Under the pieces are notes generated by a model. It was not told the origin of the DNA. It ran no database searches and worked only from the letters and a program-made list of their open reading frames with translations. A DNA stretch of 64,000 nt, from NCBI RefSeq assembly GCF_001605885.1, contig NZ_LRPE01000011.1, positions 62,001-126,000 on the forward strand, written 5' to 3'. A program made the position numbers and the translations under genes. Positions 51,292-60,862 of this stretch are shown piece after piece (within the stretch, counting starts at the first letter, position 1; each line of letters begins with the position of its first letter). The DNA is from Acinetobacter lactucae. Its GTDB lineage: Bacteria > Pseudomonadota > Gammaproteobacteria > Pseudomonadales > Moraxellaceae.

Positions 51292-51931
51292 CGCAAATCA
51301 TTTCCTTGATTAAATCATCAACATTACTATCTCTAAGCTTTTGTATATTCTCGTACATTTTTAACAGTCCTACTTCACTCACAGCCTCCTCAGCTTGCAA
51401 ACGAAGTGGTATTAACTCTCTCTTATTAAATGGTAATTCAAGGAAAGGGAGTTTGATGAATAACTTAGCTGCTACACTATAATGAGTAGCAGTTAATGGC
51501 TTATCTTTGTATGCATTGAATAATTCTTTATCAGCTATAATCGCTCTTAAAGTTTCATAAGACTGCCCTGATAAAGCAATCTCTTCAGCATCACTATAAT
51601 AGAGAACATATTTTTTGTAATAATGCGGATCCTCCTCTAAGGCAAATATTTTTTCCTCATAGTTCTTAAATTCAGATAATTGTGGAAAGTGATGAACACA
51701 AATTAAATCGCTGTTTTTTTTAAAAGAAGGATCACTTGTAAAGCTTTTCGGAGCCAATTGGTTAATTAGTGCATGCAACTCTTTTGGAGTACAAAGCGTA
51801 TCAAGTTTATGAAGTATTACGAATCGGATTGCACTACCAACTTCTCTTTTATAAAAATGAGTCTGTTCCGTTTCTAATTCTTTTATAAATTGATGAGCAA
51901 TTAAAGCTTCATCGACAAGTTTAATAATCAT
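51266..51931 (-). CDS. Middle component of the ABC-three-component (Lamassu-type) system
   Basis: A 221-residue mainly helical protein without signal peptide or membrane segment. The centre (VHHFPQLSEFKNYEEKIFALEEDPHYYKKYVLYYSDAE) and the winged-helix-like start do not show an enzyme. Position between effector and SMC gene, overlapping both (11 and 26 bases), and size match the middle component (LmuC-like). Function inferred from position. Confidence 0.75.
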   Translation of the reverse strand: MIIKLVDEALIAHQFIKELETEQTHFYKREVGSAIRFVILHKLDTLCTPKELHALINQLAPKSFTSDPSFKKNSDLICVHHFPQLSEFKNYEEKIFALEEDPHYYKKYVLYYSDAEEIALSGQSYETLRAIIADKELFNAYKDKPLTATHYSVAAKLFIKLPFLELPFNKRELIPLRLQAEEAVSEVGLLKMYENIQKLRDSNVDDLIKEMICDELENIKD

Positions 51932-53147
51932 TTAATCGAGCCTCTGCATCTTCTTTAGTAAGGATGCTAATGCATAGCATTTTCGTAATATGGCTATCTG
52001 CTTCTTCTTGTTTCTCAGTATTATCAAAATCTGTACTTGCAGTGTATCTAGTTTGGACCAAAAAAGACTCTTTAGCTCTACATGCGATAAGATTGTTATA
52101 CTCATAAAGTAGTTCAAGTAAATCTTCATTACTACGCATTTCACTTTGAATATCTTGAGAACAGTCAAGATTTTCTTCAACTTCTGGAAGATCAATTGCT
52201 GTAGGAATATAAAATTTACTTTTAGTACATAAATAATGCGGTACTTTATCTAATACTGGCTCTATAACTATCGCCTGAATTAACCCCATATACTTTCTAA
52301 TATCATTTTTTTGAAGGCTATTAAAACGTTCTGAAGGTTTCATTAGTTGACATAGCTGTTTTAACTCATGGGCAGGAGTTATATGAATATATTCATATAG
52401 CTTTCGTGCTCGAGCGTATTTTAAATTAGACATGCCAGGAAGAGACTGGTCTAATCTATCTTCGAGATGCTCTTTAAGTCTAAACTTGAGATCAATTGCA
52501 TAATAATCAGTATCGTTATAAGGATTATTATTAATAAGATCATCTAAAATACTTTGGCCTTTGATCCTATTCAAATATGCAGCTTTACGTTCAGAATCAC
52601 CATCTACCTGTATTTTTTTATGAATTTCGATAGCTTTAGAGCTAATTTTTTCAGACAGTAAACAATAATTCGTATTTAATAGCTTTTCACTTAATTCAAT
52701 TTTTTTATCTGCACAGATATTAGCAATTACTAACTTAGTTAATCCCTCGATATCAGCCAAACTACAATACTTTTCACTCTCATATGAATAAAATTTTACT
52801 ATTTCACCATTACTATCCATATAGTCACTTGTATCTGAAATAGGTATAGATATATGAAAATATCGAATGCACCCTTTAATTCGATCCAACTCTATTTTTG
52901 CTGACTTTTCCAATGCCTCTTTATAACTTGAACGATATTTACCTATCTTTGCTTTAACTTGATGAGCACTAGAAAGTAATCCACTCTTATAAACTGCAAA
53001 GTCATCAGTACTATCAAGTTGTAATTCAAAATCTACATCTCCGTCCTGTATCAATTTAAGACAATGATATAAAGCAATTTTCCCTTGATATACAAAACCA
53101 CTCCAAGAAGAAATTGCACTATCTGGATATTGCTCTTCTTCACTCAT
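51921..53147 (-). CDS. Effector component with REase-like fold (Cap4/DUF4297-like)
   Basis: A 408-residue protein. The N-terminal region has SSWSGFVYQGKIALYHCLKLI (residues about 13-33), LQLDSTDDFAVYKSG and AHQVKAKIG (about 43-68), the D...QxK arrangement of Cap4/Mrr-type nucleases. The rest is helical with a C-terminal domain as in ABC-3C partner proteins. First gene of the operon; Shine-Dalgarno GGAAGGGGA before the ATG. It is likely the killing/degrading nuclease held in check by the other components. Nuclease activity is an inference from two motifs. Confidence 0.75.
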   Translation of the reverse strand: MSEEEQYPDSAISSWSGFVYQGKIALYHCLKLIQDGDVDFELQLDSTDDFAVYKSGLLSSAHQVKAKIGKYRSSYKEALEKSAKIELDRIKGCIRYFHISIPISDTSDYMDSNGEIVKFYSYESEKYCSLADIEGLTKLVIANICADKKIELSEKLLNTNYCLLSEKISSKAIEIHKKIQVDGDSERKAAYLNRIKGQSILDDLINNNPYNDTDYYAIDLKFRLKEHLEDRLDQSLPGMSNLKYARARKLYEYIHITPAHELKQLCQLMKPSERFNSLQKNDIRKYMGLIQAIVIEPVLDKVPHYLCTKSKFYIPTAIDLPEVEENLDCSQDIQSEMRSNEDLLELLYEYNNLIACRAKESFLVQTRYTASTDFDNTEKQEEADSHITKMLCISILTKEDAEARLNDY

Positions 53148-53652
53148 AGTATCCCCTTCCTTTTATTAAAAAATTTCCCAAAAATACATTTAGAATTATA
53201 AATTTCTAACCAATAATTACTGGGGGGTAATAAAATATAAAAATTGATTAGATATACTTTTATAAATTCAAATAATAACGAATTATGATTTACTTTAAAG
53301 TAAGTATTATAAAGTATAGGATCATAATAAATATATTGATTAAATCTATGCCTTATACCAAAATTTAGTTGATTCTATCAAAGTAGTATTTTACATTTTC
53401 TTCAAGGCGATAACTCACTTTTTAGTTTAGATACATTATATTAAATTTTTTTAGATGAGAAGAAAAACCGTAAAATATTTCTTTTACCCTCGTAGGAAGC
53501 ATTGACCACCCTCCTACTGCACTCGTATTGAATTATAAAAATTTCTCATAGTCTCTATGATTAACTATTAAACAGACTTGTATGATCCATTTATTCTAAC
53601 ATTCCGTGTCTGTAAACTAATCTAATGCAGAATTTTATTTTCAGGCTAATAA
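53148..53652. promoter_or_regulatory. Control region of the defence operon with a palindrome
   Basis: About 500 AT-rich bases between divergent genes. TTACTTTAAAGTAA (53290-53303) is a perfect 14-bp palindrome about 145 bases upstream of the effector start. No other gene or strong promoter match was found. Confidence 0.45.
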
Positions 53653-54243
53653 ATGAAAAAATCTATCTATAGAAGTTTGGGTGTATCAATTATTTATACT
53701 GTGGCAGGCAGTATCGTCTGGGCGATCTTGACTAACTACATCTATCCAGCAATTACTGCTCAAGCTATCAAATTTTCCAGCTCTTTTAATAATAAAGTTT
53801 TTATTAATGTTTCTTATCATGACTTAGTTGCTCTGCAGCAATCTACTTACATGACATTAGCTGTTGGCTTCGTCAGTGCATATATAATACTGTTTTCTGC
53901 ATTTTACTACGCTATGCTCCACTACAGAGAAGAGTATGAAAATTCCAAAAATAAACTATATGATTTCAAAGAAAAAGTTTTTGGTACAGCAGCGAAAGAA
54001 GATGACATAACTGAAGAGGATCTTAAACAAAGAATCGAAAACTCAATTAAAGATGCCGAAGAAAATGATAAATTTTATAGAAAGGCGTTTCTGGCTGCTA
54101 AATACATTTTACCTCTCTCAATGATTTTCTTTGTATTGTCTTCTGCATACTCAACATTATCAACCAAGTATGTGTATGAATCTATTTCTTATTTTGACTA
54201 TCTCTCAAAAGTAAATGCAGATAATCTAGATGATCGCATCTGA
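53653..54243 (+). CDS. Membrane protein of unknown function
   Basis: A 196-residue protein with three likely membrane segments: about residues 10-28 (VSIIYTVAGSIVWAILTNY), 68-92 (TYMTLAVGFVSAYIILFSAFYYAML) and 155-175 (YILPLSMIFFVLSSAYSTLS). Between the second and third is a charged coiled-coil stretch (about 97-145). It is divergent from the defence operon. It resembles the small membrane proteins accompanying some defence systems in layout only; no family recognised. Confidence 0.6.
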   Translation: MKKSIYRSLGVSIIYTVAGSIVWAILTNYIYPAITAQAIKFSSSFNNKVFINVSYHDLVALQQSTYMTLAVGFVSAYIILFSAFYYAMLHYREEYENSKNKLYDFKEKVFGTAAKEDDITEEDLKQRIENSIKDAEENDKFYRKAFLAAKYILPLSMIFFVLSSAYSTLSTKYVYESISYFDYLSKVNADNLDDRI

Positions 54244-54253
54244 GCGAGAATAT

Positions 54254-54430
54254 ATGACAAGGTTCACACAAATACGCAATAGCCAAGACTACAAGAATAT
54301 CGTTATAGAGCTTGAGAACCGAGCTTTTTCTTGTGGTCGATCTATTCTTCCTAATCCAACAGTAAGAAAAAATGTAGATATGCGTAAAGATCACCCTGGT
54401 ATTAAATCAGTATATGCAGGTGAGCGTTAA
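54254..54430 (+). CDS. Small hypothetical protein
   Basis: Frame of 58 residues from the ATG at 54254 (a further ATG at 54230 overlaps the previous gene). Basic, soluble, with RFTQIRNSQDYKNIVIELENRAFSCGR near the start. It follows the membrane protein by 10 bases. No family recognised; could be non-coding. Confidence 0.4.
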   Translation: MTRFTQIRNSQDYKNIVIELENRAFSCGRSILPNPTVRKNVDMRKDHPGIKSVYAGER

Positions 54431-54537
54431 GAAGTGACTATACAAGCCCTCTGAACTCTCCTCCAAGGAACTTTTTTATGCCATTCGAACAAGATTGGTT
54501 AGGGCTATTAAGCAGCCCCTCTCCTAAACTAAATAAC

Positions 54538-55461
54538 CTAATAAGGTTGACGTGATCCCTTTCCATGGAAACGTCTGAAACCATGCGGCCAGATTCTGAC
54601 ATTCATTGAGTCTGCATCTACATTTAAAAAATCTTGATGTAAGAGTCGATCAAAATCACTCACATCATTAAATGCTGCAAACATCTCAGTAAACGGATGG
54701 CTATGCTCTGTAATCGCTTCGTTCAAGTTCACCACCATCCCTCGGTACTTCGTTACAAAGTTCCATAATCGGGCGATTTGCATCAATAGCGCAGAATTCT
54801 CCTGATAAATATAGCCATTTAGAGTTAATGAGAATAGCATCCCGTACTCCCCACTTTCAGCAAGCTGAACAACGCGCTGATACTGGAAGAGATAATCAAA
54901 TGGGAAATAGCCATATTGACCCAACAATAGTTCAAACTGGCGCATATCTTTGGCCACATTAAAAATAGAGGTTACAGAGGTATAACCCGGCAAGTACCCT
55001 AGAAACAGATTAATCTTGTTTAACGCATGATGATGCTTGGTCGCTTGTTGGTATGCCTTTTGGTAATGCTCAACTCTCTTGGTATACTTAACATTTTTAT
55101 CTTCAATCATTTCCAGAAAGGATGGTGCAGAAAATATTTTTCGTAATTTAACTAAAATCAGATCGATTAACTGTTCAGCTTCTTGCTGATTCAGAGTGAG
55201 ATTTAAACCAACCAGATTTAGCTCTCTTTGACTCGCGTGGAAGCACATTCTGAAATAATTTAACCATAGTCCACATTCTATTGTAGGCATCAGGCAAATC
55301 TGCGACCAGTCTGAGAAGTACTCTAATAAATGGGAACGCCAGAACGGGGCATCATACTCACCACCGCGTTTAAAGCAAACACTCAAATAGAGTTTATGAA
55401 TATCCTGTTCCAAACGCGGAGCAACCTGATGTTCATAGTGAGTTAAAGTAATTGGGTGCAT
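54538..55461 (-). CDS. Hypothetical protein of the replication block
   Basis: A 307-residue protein; start at the ATG 55461, which has AGGAAG nine bases upstream, not at 55488. Rich in aromatic residues (LWLNYFRMCFHASQRELN, FLGYLPGYTSVTSIFN). No motif recognised. It follows the AlpA-like gene on the same strand and is probably specific to these Acinetobacter elements. Confidence 0.65.
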   Translation of the reverse strand: MHPITLTHYEHQVAPRLEQDIHKLYLSVCFKRGGEYDAPFWRSHLLEYFSDWSQICLMPTIECGLWLNYFRMCFHASQRELNLVGLNLTLNQQEAEQLIDLILVKLRKIFSAPSFLEMIEDKNVKYTKRVEHYQKAYQQATKHHHALNKINLFLGYLPGYTSVTSIFNVAKDMRQFELLLGQYGYFPFDYLFQYQRVVQLAESGEYGMLFSLTLNGYIYQENSALLMQIARLWNFVTKYRGMVVNLNEAITEHSHPFTEMFAAFNDVSDFDRLLHQDFLNVDADSMNVRIWPHGFRRFHGKGSRQPY

Positions 55462-55558
55462 GTTTTGACTTCCTGTATTTAAGTTCATAGGAAGTACTGA
55501 TCAATATTTTTTTATTGTGCTTATCTTTAAATCACTGCAGAAATAATCTTCTGGCCCT

Positions 55559-55789
55559 TTAACGTTGGGCCAGTTTAGACTCAATCCATTCATTAATTTC
55601 AAAGGCGGACCAACCGACTCGTTTTGTAGTGAGTCGAACCTGTTTTGGGAAAGTAGAATCATAATATTCTGATTTAGGGTCTAATAAACTGTAGATCGTG
55701 GCACGGCTTAAGCCTGTAAATTCGATGACCTGATGGATGTTGATGATTTTGTTCATCACAAAGATGGTTTGAGTAAAAGACGCATTCAT
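55559..55789 (-). CDS. AlpA-family phage regulatory protein
   Basis: A 76-residue protein from the ATG at 55789 (AAGGAAA upstream). NIHQVIEFTGLSRATIYSLLD (about residues 16-36) is the AlpA helix-turn-helix (MerR-like), and KRVGWSAFEINEWIES is the family end. AlpA proteins in P4-like satellites and PICIs regulate excision and replication genes. It lies between the Rep-like gene and the hypothetical protein, all on the minus strand. Confidence 0.85.
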   Translation of the reverse strand: MNASFTQTIFVMNKIINIHQVIEFTGLSRATIYSLLDPKSEYYDSTFPKQVRLTTKRVGWSAFEINEWIESKLAQR

Positions 55790-55943
55790 GGGGTTTCCTT
55801 TTAAATGATGCGTGCGTTTGTGCACATACCATAGCCGCCCCAATAAAAAATAAATAGGAAACATAGAAACAAACCCAGAAAATTAAACAAGCAAATATAG
55901 AAGAGAGCTCAATGGCTCTCTTCTCTACGAATATATCAGTACT

Positions 55944-56915
55944 TCAAAACGGTAATTTGATATCGTCATCTGCCTCTCGGGATTGACGGAGCATGTACAA
56001 ACTCGGTGTGAACTGACCATGACTAAATGTTTTCATCCCAAACACTTTTACTCGTAAACGTTGTTCATATTTGGTTGGATCAGCGAGATACAAACCGAGT
56101 CGAATCGCATTGTTCACTTTCGCTATATCTTTTCGTTTCACCATTCCCAATCCATCTAAGCCCTTTTCTTTATAAGACTTTCTCTCCTTCGCAGTATGCT
56201 TGTTGAACCCCTTCCCAAAAACACCCGTAATTTTCTCCCATAAATCACCGACTAAGTCCGCATGCCACCAATCACCTTCTCTTATTGAGCCGTTATAAAT
56301 CAGGAGTAAATGGATATGGTAGGCTCCCGTTTCACCGCCCTGCTCTAAAGCCCATGCATAGCCAACCAAATCTTTAAAGCAGGTATCCTTATCTGAAATC
56401 CGTTTCCGTAAAGTTTTTAAATGACATTCAACATCTGCAATAGAAAGCTCATCCAAAGACTCTGTATAGTATTTAAGTTCTTCCCGAACCCATAAAGTTT
56501 GACGATGCTTTTGGATGATGTTTCTCAGGTATTGTTCTAGTTTGAAACGATTTTCATATTCCTGTTTGTAGAAACGATTCTGATCACGACGCCATGCTAC
56601 TTGTGGTACATACAAAGCTCTACAAATTTGGATATATTCATCCGTATATGGAATTTCAGTGTGTGGCCAGCCATATTGCTGGTACAGGCGATCTACAACC
56701 TCAATGACTCGAATAAATTGATTGACTGGAAACATCAGTTGAAGATTACGTGTGAGGATCTGTTTAAATGCAGGGATCAAATCACATCCTTGCCGTGTAT
56801 ATGCCCGAAGTTTTTGTATAGTACTTCGTTTCGTTTGATCACCTTTCTCTAATACCTGACTCACCTCTATGATCAGGCGTTCTATAGCCATGAGTATCTC
56901 TGTTTCATTCAACAT
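55944..56915 (-). CDS. YagK/YfjJ-domain (inovirus Gp2-like) HUH replication protein
   Basis: A 323-residue protein. The C-terminal half is the YagK/YfjJ domain: GAYHIHLLLIYNG (HxH at about residues 199-201) with GDWWHADLVGDLWEKITG downstream and NNAIRLGLYLADPTKYEQRL, in which the Tyr could be the nicking residue. HUH enzymes nick DNA to start rolling-circle replication. It lies below iteron-like repeats and a large inverted repeat (57101-57268), probably its origin. Supports replication of the excised island. Confidence 0.85.
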   Translation of the reverse strand: MLNETEILMAIERLIIEVSQVLEKGDQTKRSTIQKLRAYTRQGCDLIPAFKQILTRNLQLMFPVNQFIRVIEVVDRLYQQYGWPHTEIPYTDEYIQICRALYVPQVAWRRDQNRFYKQEYENRFKLEQYLRNIIQKHRQTLWVREELKYYTESLDELSIADVECHLKTLRKRISDKDTCFKDLVGYAWALEQGGETGAYHIHLLLIYNGSIREGDWWHADLVGDLWEKITGVFGKGFNKHTAKERKSYKEKGLDGLGMVKRKDIAKVNNAIRLGLYLADPTKYEQRLRVKVFGMKTFSHGQFTPSLYMLRQSREADDDIKLPF

Positions 56916-57283
56916 GCTGGTCTACCTATTCAGTTAAGCTTCATAGGTAAGTCAGCTCAATTATTTTTTATATTTGACTGTAATCAACGTACTATCAAGT
57001 AGCCTGGGCACTACTTGATAGAAGATCCAACTGATTCTCTCTAGGTAATGAACCTATCATATGAATCATAGGCTTGGTGAATCTAGATATGGAAGTGTCT
57101 GTAGCAATAGAGATAGCAATTGCCGTAGTAAAAGAGATATAAGTTTGTAGTAGTAATAGATATATATTAATAATATCTTTTACCCACTAAACCAGCTAAA
57201 AAATCTCATCGTATTTACGAGAAGCCTATCGATAAAAAACCCTTCTATACCGTGAATTTTTATCGATAAGCCTCAAGCGGAAG
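56916..57283. other. Candidate replication origin: iteron-like repeats and inverted repeat
   Basis: Three imperfect repeats of GTAG(C/T)AA(T/A)AGA(G/T)ATA start at 57101, 57125 and 57150 (24 and 25 bases apart). TATCGATAAAAA (57227-57238) is inverted exactly at 57257-57268, 18 bases apart, after the stop of the next gene upstream. The rest is AT-rich. Position between two replication-type genes suggests an origin; the hairpin could instead be a terminator. Confidence 0.5.
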
Positions 57284-59620
57284 TTAAGCCTGTTTTTTTG
57301 TCTTTTTTCTGGTTCTTTTTTTGTAGCCAGTTCGCCCGCGAATCAAGCTTTGTTTCTGAAGTATGGCTGTATGCATCCAGTATAAATTACGATGAACCAA
57401 GGCAAATAAATGACTTGATGCATAACGTTGAGAATGATGCGTTTTAAGCTTTTGAAAAGGTCCTGCTCCAAAAGACTCAGCGAAATCAATAATTCCGTCC
57501 TGAAAGGAAATTTGCTCAACCTTGATCTCATCAATTTTCATAACATCCTTCTTTTTATCCAGACGCAATTCTACCTGATGCATGAGCTCGTCAAACCAGC
57601 TTTCTGGCCCCGTTGATTCTATATAATTTTCATCCAGATAAAATGTAATGGTTGCGATGTATTTAATCTTTTGCTCATCTACCTGCTGAAAACTCCAATA
57701 TCCAATATACCCCATGAGTTCTTGATGAGTTTGGTTAAAATAATCAATGATGTTTTTCAAAAGAGTATCTATTGGTTTTAAAGATTGAGACGTTAAAACG
57801 GTAATTGTAAATTGTACATCTCGGTGAAGGTTTGGCTTTTTTTCAATTTTTTTAACATAGCTCTCAACCGCTAGAAATGACCTTTTTTTGACTCGCTCCT
57901 GTACCTTTAACCAGTCTTGTAATGATTCTGTATCAAGCTGCTGGCTAGTCAGCAGTGTACTTAATTTGGTAAAGGCAGCATTGGGCATCAAATCTCTATC
58001 TACCAACCCTTTTATTTGTTCCAGAAACCTTCTAAGAGGTAAAGTCATGAGTTCCCGGATCTTCTGATGCAATTCATTTTTATATAAGTTAAAAGCATAG
58101 ACATTGAAATGTTGCTTTGAGGCCATTAAAAAAGCGGCAATGAAACATAGAACTCGTGGGCCAACAAACTCAGAATACCCAAGTAAAATTTCGATATTTT
58201 TTTGTTCCTGTGCGTAGTCCCGAATTAATCTACCCCAATCATTTTCGATGATTTCCCGTCCCTCAATCCTCACTGGATCTCTTTTCCAGACAGGCGCTAA
58301 AGTCACCGAAATTTCCATTCGCACCATTGCCTGCGCAAAATCTCGAACATTCTGGCTGTATGGCTGGTCAATATATGGAATGTATTCATAACACAATCCA
58401 ATATCCTTAATATCTTTTTGCAAAGGCTTTAGAACATTTTTTAAATCTAATATTTGTAGTAGAGACGAGCCTTTCTGATGATGCTCCAACTTTCTTTGTT
58501 TTCTCGGAGTAACAGCTTTTTTAGGAATTTCTATAGACTTTTTGACAAAGTCATATGGCTCATTTTCAACCCAGAAGACTTGCCCAGAAAATATTTGTAA
58601 GAGATAAGGTATGTTGGCAATATAAGCAAGTGATGTTCTCACAAATTGTGCATAACTTTGTGTCTTTTTAGAAATAACACCTGCTTGTAAGGTCCCGGTA
58701 CGATACAGCTTAAGATTGAGAAGTTCTACCGAATTATCTAAAGATTCAAGTCCCCCAGTACATATTTCGTCCCAAACAATAGCCAAGTTTTTATGTAATT
58801 CATCAATCGACAAACTTTTTAAATTTTCAAAAATGAATACACAAAAGTAAAAAAATTGCCCATCAATACCGTATTCAAGTTTATAAAACATTCCTAAATA
58901 ATGTTCACTATCTTGTATTTCTTTTCTGAATTTTTCAAAGGACCGATTTAAGAATGGGAAGGAACTTATCTCAGGGTGCATGGATACAGATAAATTCACA
59001 CAGAGTACTTTAACACTGTTTTTTGTCCCCAGCATTTGGTCAAAGACGGTTCGTAATCTCTCTATACGTTGATCACGTGCTTGCCAATGCTCAAAATGAA
59101 AATACTGTAAAATACCCAGACTATGCTGTACAAGATACGTTTCCCTTCTCTCAAGCAGACCCTGAGCGACGTCTTCGCTATATACGGAAAAAAAGTCAGA
59201 ATTTTTAACAATGATTTTGCTGAGCTGAAAAAGTGCCTGGGTAAAATCTGGACACAGTAATATCTGACCATAGCCACCAAGTTGACCAATTAATCTTAGA
59301 ATAGGCCACTCAGCTCCATTCTGATTTCCAGCAAAACCTCCTCCATCTAATTCAAATATTCCCACCCCAACTTCATATATGTCTTTTAATAAGCTGATCA
59401 ACTCCTGTTCTTCTTCATATTCTAATTTTCCGCTATAGACTAGTCTTAAGGTTAATTTTTCAAACCTGTCCATAATTCTGAAATAAGCAACCAGAGTGGT
59501 AAACTCATCCTGCCCATATCCGGATTCCATTTTAGAAGGTCTAACTTGCGTCCTGTAAAAACTTAACAATGTTCTGAACTCTTGAAGACGTTGCGCTTCC
59601 TCTATTTCCGATACTTTCAT
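57284..59620 (-). CDS. Large protein of unknown function, possibly with two degenerate Rep-like domains
   Basis: A 778-residue protein with no signal peptide. The stretches YKLEYGIDGQFFYFCVFIF (about 245-263) and a second near 645-660 (QKIKYIATITFYLDEN), each followed by a D/E-W helix region, look like the strand pair that carries the HUH motif in the YagK/YfjJ protein downstream, but no HxH is present. I infer decayed or non-catalytic Rep-like folds, with low certainty. Basic C-terminus (KKRTRKKTKK). Same strand as the rep-like gene, 368 bases upstream of it. Confidence 0.6.
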   Translation of the reverse strand: MKVSEIEEAQRLQEFRTLLSFYRTQVRPSKMESGYGQDEFTTLVAYFRIMDRFEKLTLRLVYSGKLEYEEEQELISLLKDIYEVGVGIFELDGGGFAGNQNGAEWPILRLIGQLGGYGQILLCPDFTQALFQLSKIIVKNSDFFSVYSEDVAQGLLERRETYLVQHSLGILQYFHFEHWQARDQRIERLRTVFDQMLGTKNSVKVLCVNLSVSMHPEISSFPFLNRSFEKFRKEIQDSEHYLGMFYKLEYGIDGQFFYFCVFIFENLKSLSIDELHKNLAIVWDEICTGGLESLDNSVELLNLKLYRTGTLQAGVISKKTQSYAQFVRTSLAYIANIPYLLQIFSGQVFWVENEPYDFVKKSIEIPKKAVTPRKQRKLEHHQKGSSLLQILDLKNVLKPLQKDIKDIGLCYEYIPYIDQPYSQNVRDFAQAMVRMEISVTLAPVWKRDPVRIEGREIIENDWGRLIRDYAQEQKNIEILLGYSEFVGPRVLCFIAAFLMASKQHFNVYAFNLYKNELHQKIRELMTLPLRRFLEQIKGLVDRDLMPNAAFTKLSTLLTSQQLDTESLQDWLKVQERVKKRSFLAVESYVKKIEKKPNLHRDVQFTITVLTSQSLKPIDTLLKNIIDYFNQTHQELMGYIGYWSFQQVDEQKIKYIATITFYLDENYIESTGPESWFDELMHQVELRLDKKKDVMKIDEIKVEQISFQDGIIDFAESFGAGPFQKLKTHHSQRYASSHLFALVHRNLYWMHTAILQKQSLIRGRTGYKKRTRKKTKKQA

Positions 59621-59815
59621 TATAAGATTCCCCCCTCAAAAGCCCTGTTATATAAGGCCCCCAAAATACACAAATAAAAAATAGCATACTTTTTCAAGAC
59701 CTATAATTATAAAAATTGCCTTTCAAAACACATTTTCTATATTTTTAGCTAAAAGTTGGATCGCTTTATGAGTATAATCACTCATCGTAGGTGCTAATTT
59801 TAAACAGATTTAAAC

Positions 59816-60319
59816 ATGGAAAAATTAACTGTACTTCAGCTAAGCAAACGAACTGGGCTCTCCAGAACACAGATTTATTATTTAGAAAAAAATAATAAAA
59901 TTAATATAATCAATGGAAAAATAGATTTAAATGATGCCATGCCAGCTATTATTGAGTTACTCGATAAAAAAACAAATAAAGATAATGAAGTTAATTTTAA
60001 ACAGATTTTAAACTTACTTATTTCACAAAATATCTCTCTCCAAGAGCAGTTAGAGAGAGCAAAAGAGCATGAAAAAAATTTGAATGATGAACTTACCTAT
60101 TATCGTAATGTTTTAAATGAAAAACTAAGTTCAATCGAGAGAATTGTCTTAAAAGCAGACTCAATTAGCGAGCAGCCTATAGCAGGTATTCCATCTCATT
60201 TAGAGAGCGGTCAGATAAATGAAATGGCGCTTAAATCAGCAGAAGATAGAAACGAGTCAACTTTAAATATTGCTAAAGAAATTGCCAAACGTTTTATTAT
60301 CAACCAAACAAATGAGTAA
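59816..60319 (+). CDS. DNA-binding coiled-coil protein (MerR/AlpA-like HTH)
   Basis: A 167-residue protein. Residues 1-~50 form a short HTH (LTVLQLSKRTGLSRTQIYYLE), of MerR/AlpA-like kind; residues about 60-115 are a coiled coil (SLQEQLERAKEHEKNLNDEL); the end is helical. Similar to accessory replication proteins of Acinetobacter plasmids in layout. Divergent from the 778-residue gene. Likely a regulator of island replication or partition. Confidence 0.65.
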   Translation: MEKLTVLQLSKRTGLSRTQIYYLEKNNKINIINGKIDLNDAMPAIIELLDKKTNKDNEVNFKQILNLLISQNISLQEQLERAKEHEKNLNDELTYYRNVLNEKLSSIERIVLKADSISEQPIAGIPSHLESGQINEMALKSAEDRNESTLNIAKEIAKRFIINQTNE

Positions 60320-60792
60320 AAATCATATAAGTTACTCAAGATAATTAAGTCCTGTTACAGCCTTCCATATCTACCAGTCAAAGCTAAGAGGATGTAAATA
60401 ATGACTAGTTGACCTATGCTTACCTCTTATTAATATCCATTTTTTCAGTTATTGTTTTTTGTACAACTGGTTTACCAGTTCGAGCACTCATTTAGAAATC
60501 ACCATCAAGATACTTTTATGATGTTCCAAAAATCCTAATGTACGCAATCTAGAAAGCATGTGTTTTAACAACGAGTGGTCTTCTAATGCAGCAACTATAT
60601 CAATATACAGATCAAAATGACCTCAATAAAAAAAACATCATGACTATGAACACTAAGAATAAGATCAAAAAATAAGTGTGCAGTACAATTACATATGAAT
60701 TTATTATCTATGAAACAATTTAAACTCAATTTATCGATTATCTAAAGCCATCTAAATTATTCTTATTTTGACTATTCCAATCCAAGTTTTAA
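60320..60792. other. Right end of the island, no gene recognised
   Basis: About 470 AT-rich bases with no convincing ORF between the coiled-coil gene and the right arm repeat. May have held a small gene that has decayed. Confidence 0.4.
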
Positions 60793-60816
60793 TGTGGGGT
60801 AAGATGAGGGGTAAAA
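60793..60816 (+). repeat. Right arm-type repeat, candidate integrase binding site
   Basis: TGTGGGGTA, then GATGAGGGGTAAAA; same unit as 16044-16067 and the relic at 14440-14463. Confidence 0.65.
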
Positions 60817-60828
60817 CAATTGATAAAA

Positions 60829-60858
60829 AATAAGCCCTTGTAAAAACAAGGGCTTATT
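60829..60858 (-). terminator. Island-borne terminator that now serves tRNA-Ser
   Basis: AATAAGCCCTTGT (60829-60841) pairs exactly with ACAAGGGCTTATT (60846-60858); loop of 4 bases; T run on the minus strand. It replaces the terminator displaced to 15877-15904. Confidence 0.8.
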
Positions 60859-60862
60859 CAGA

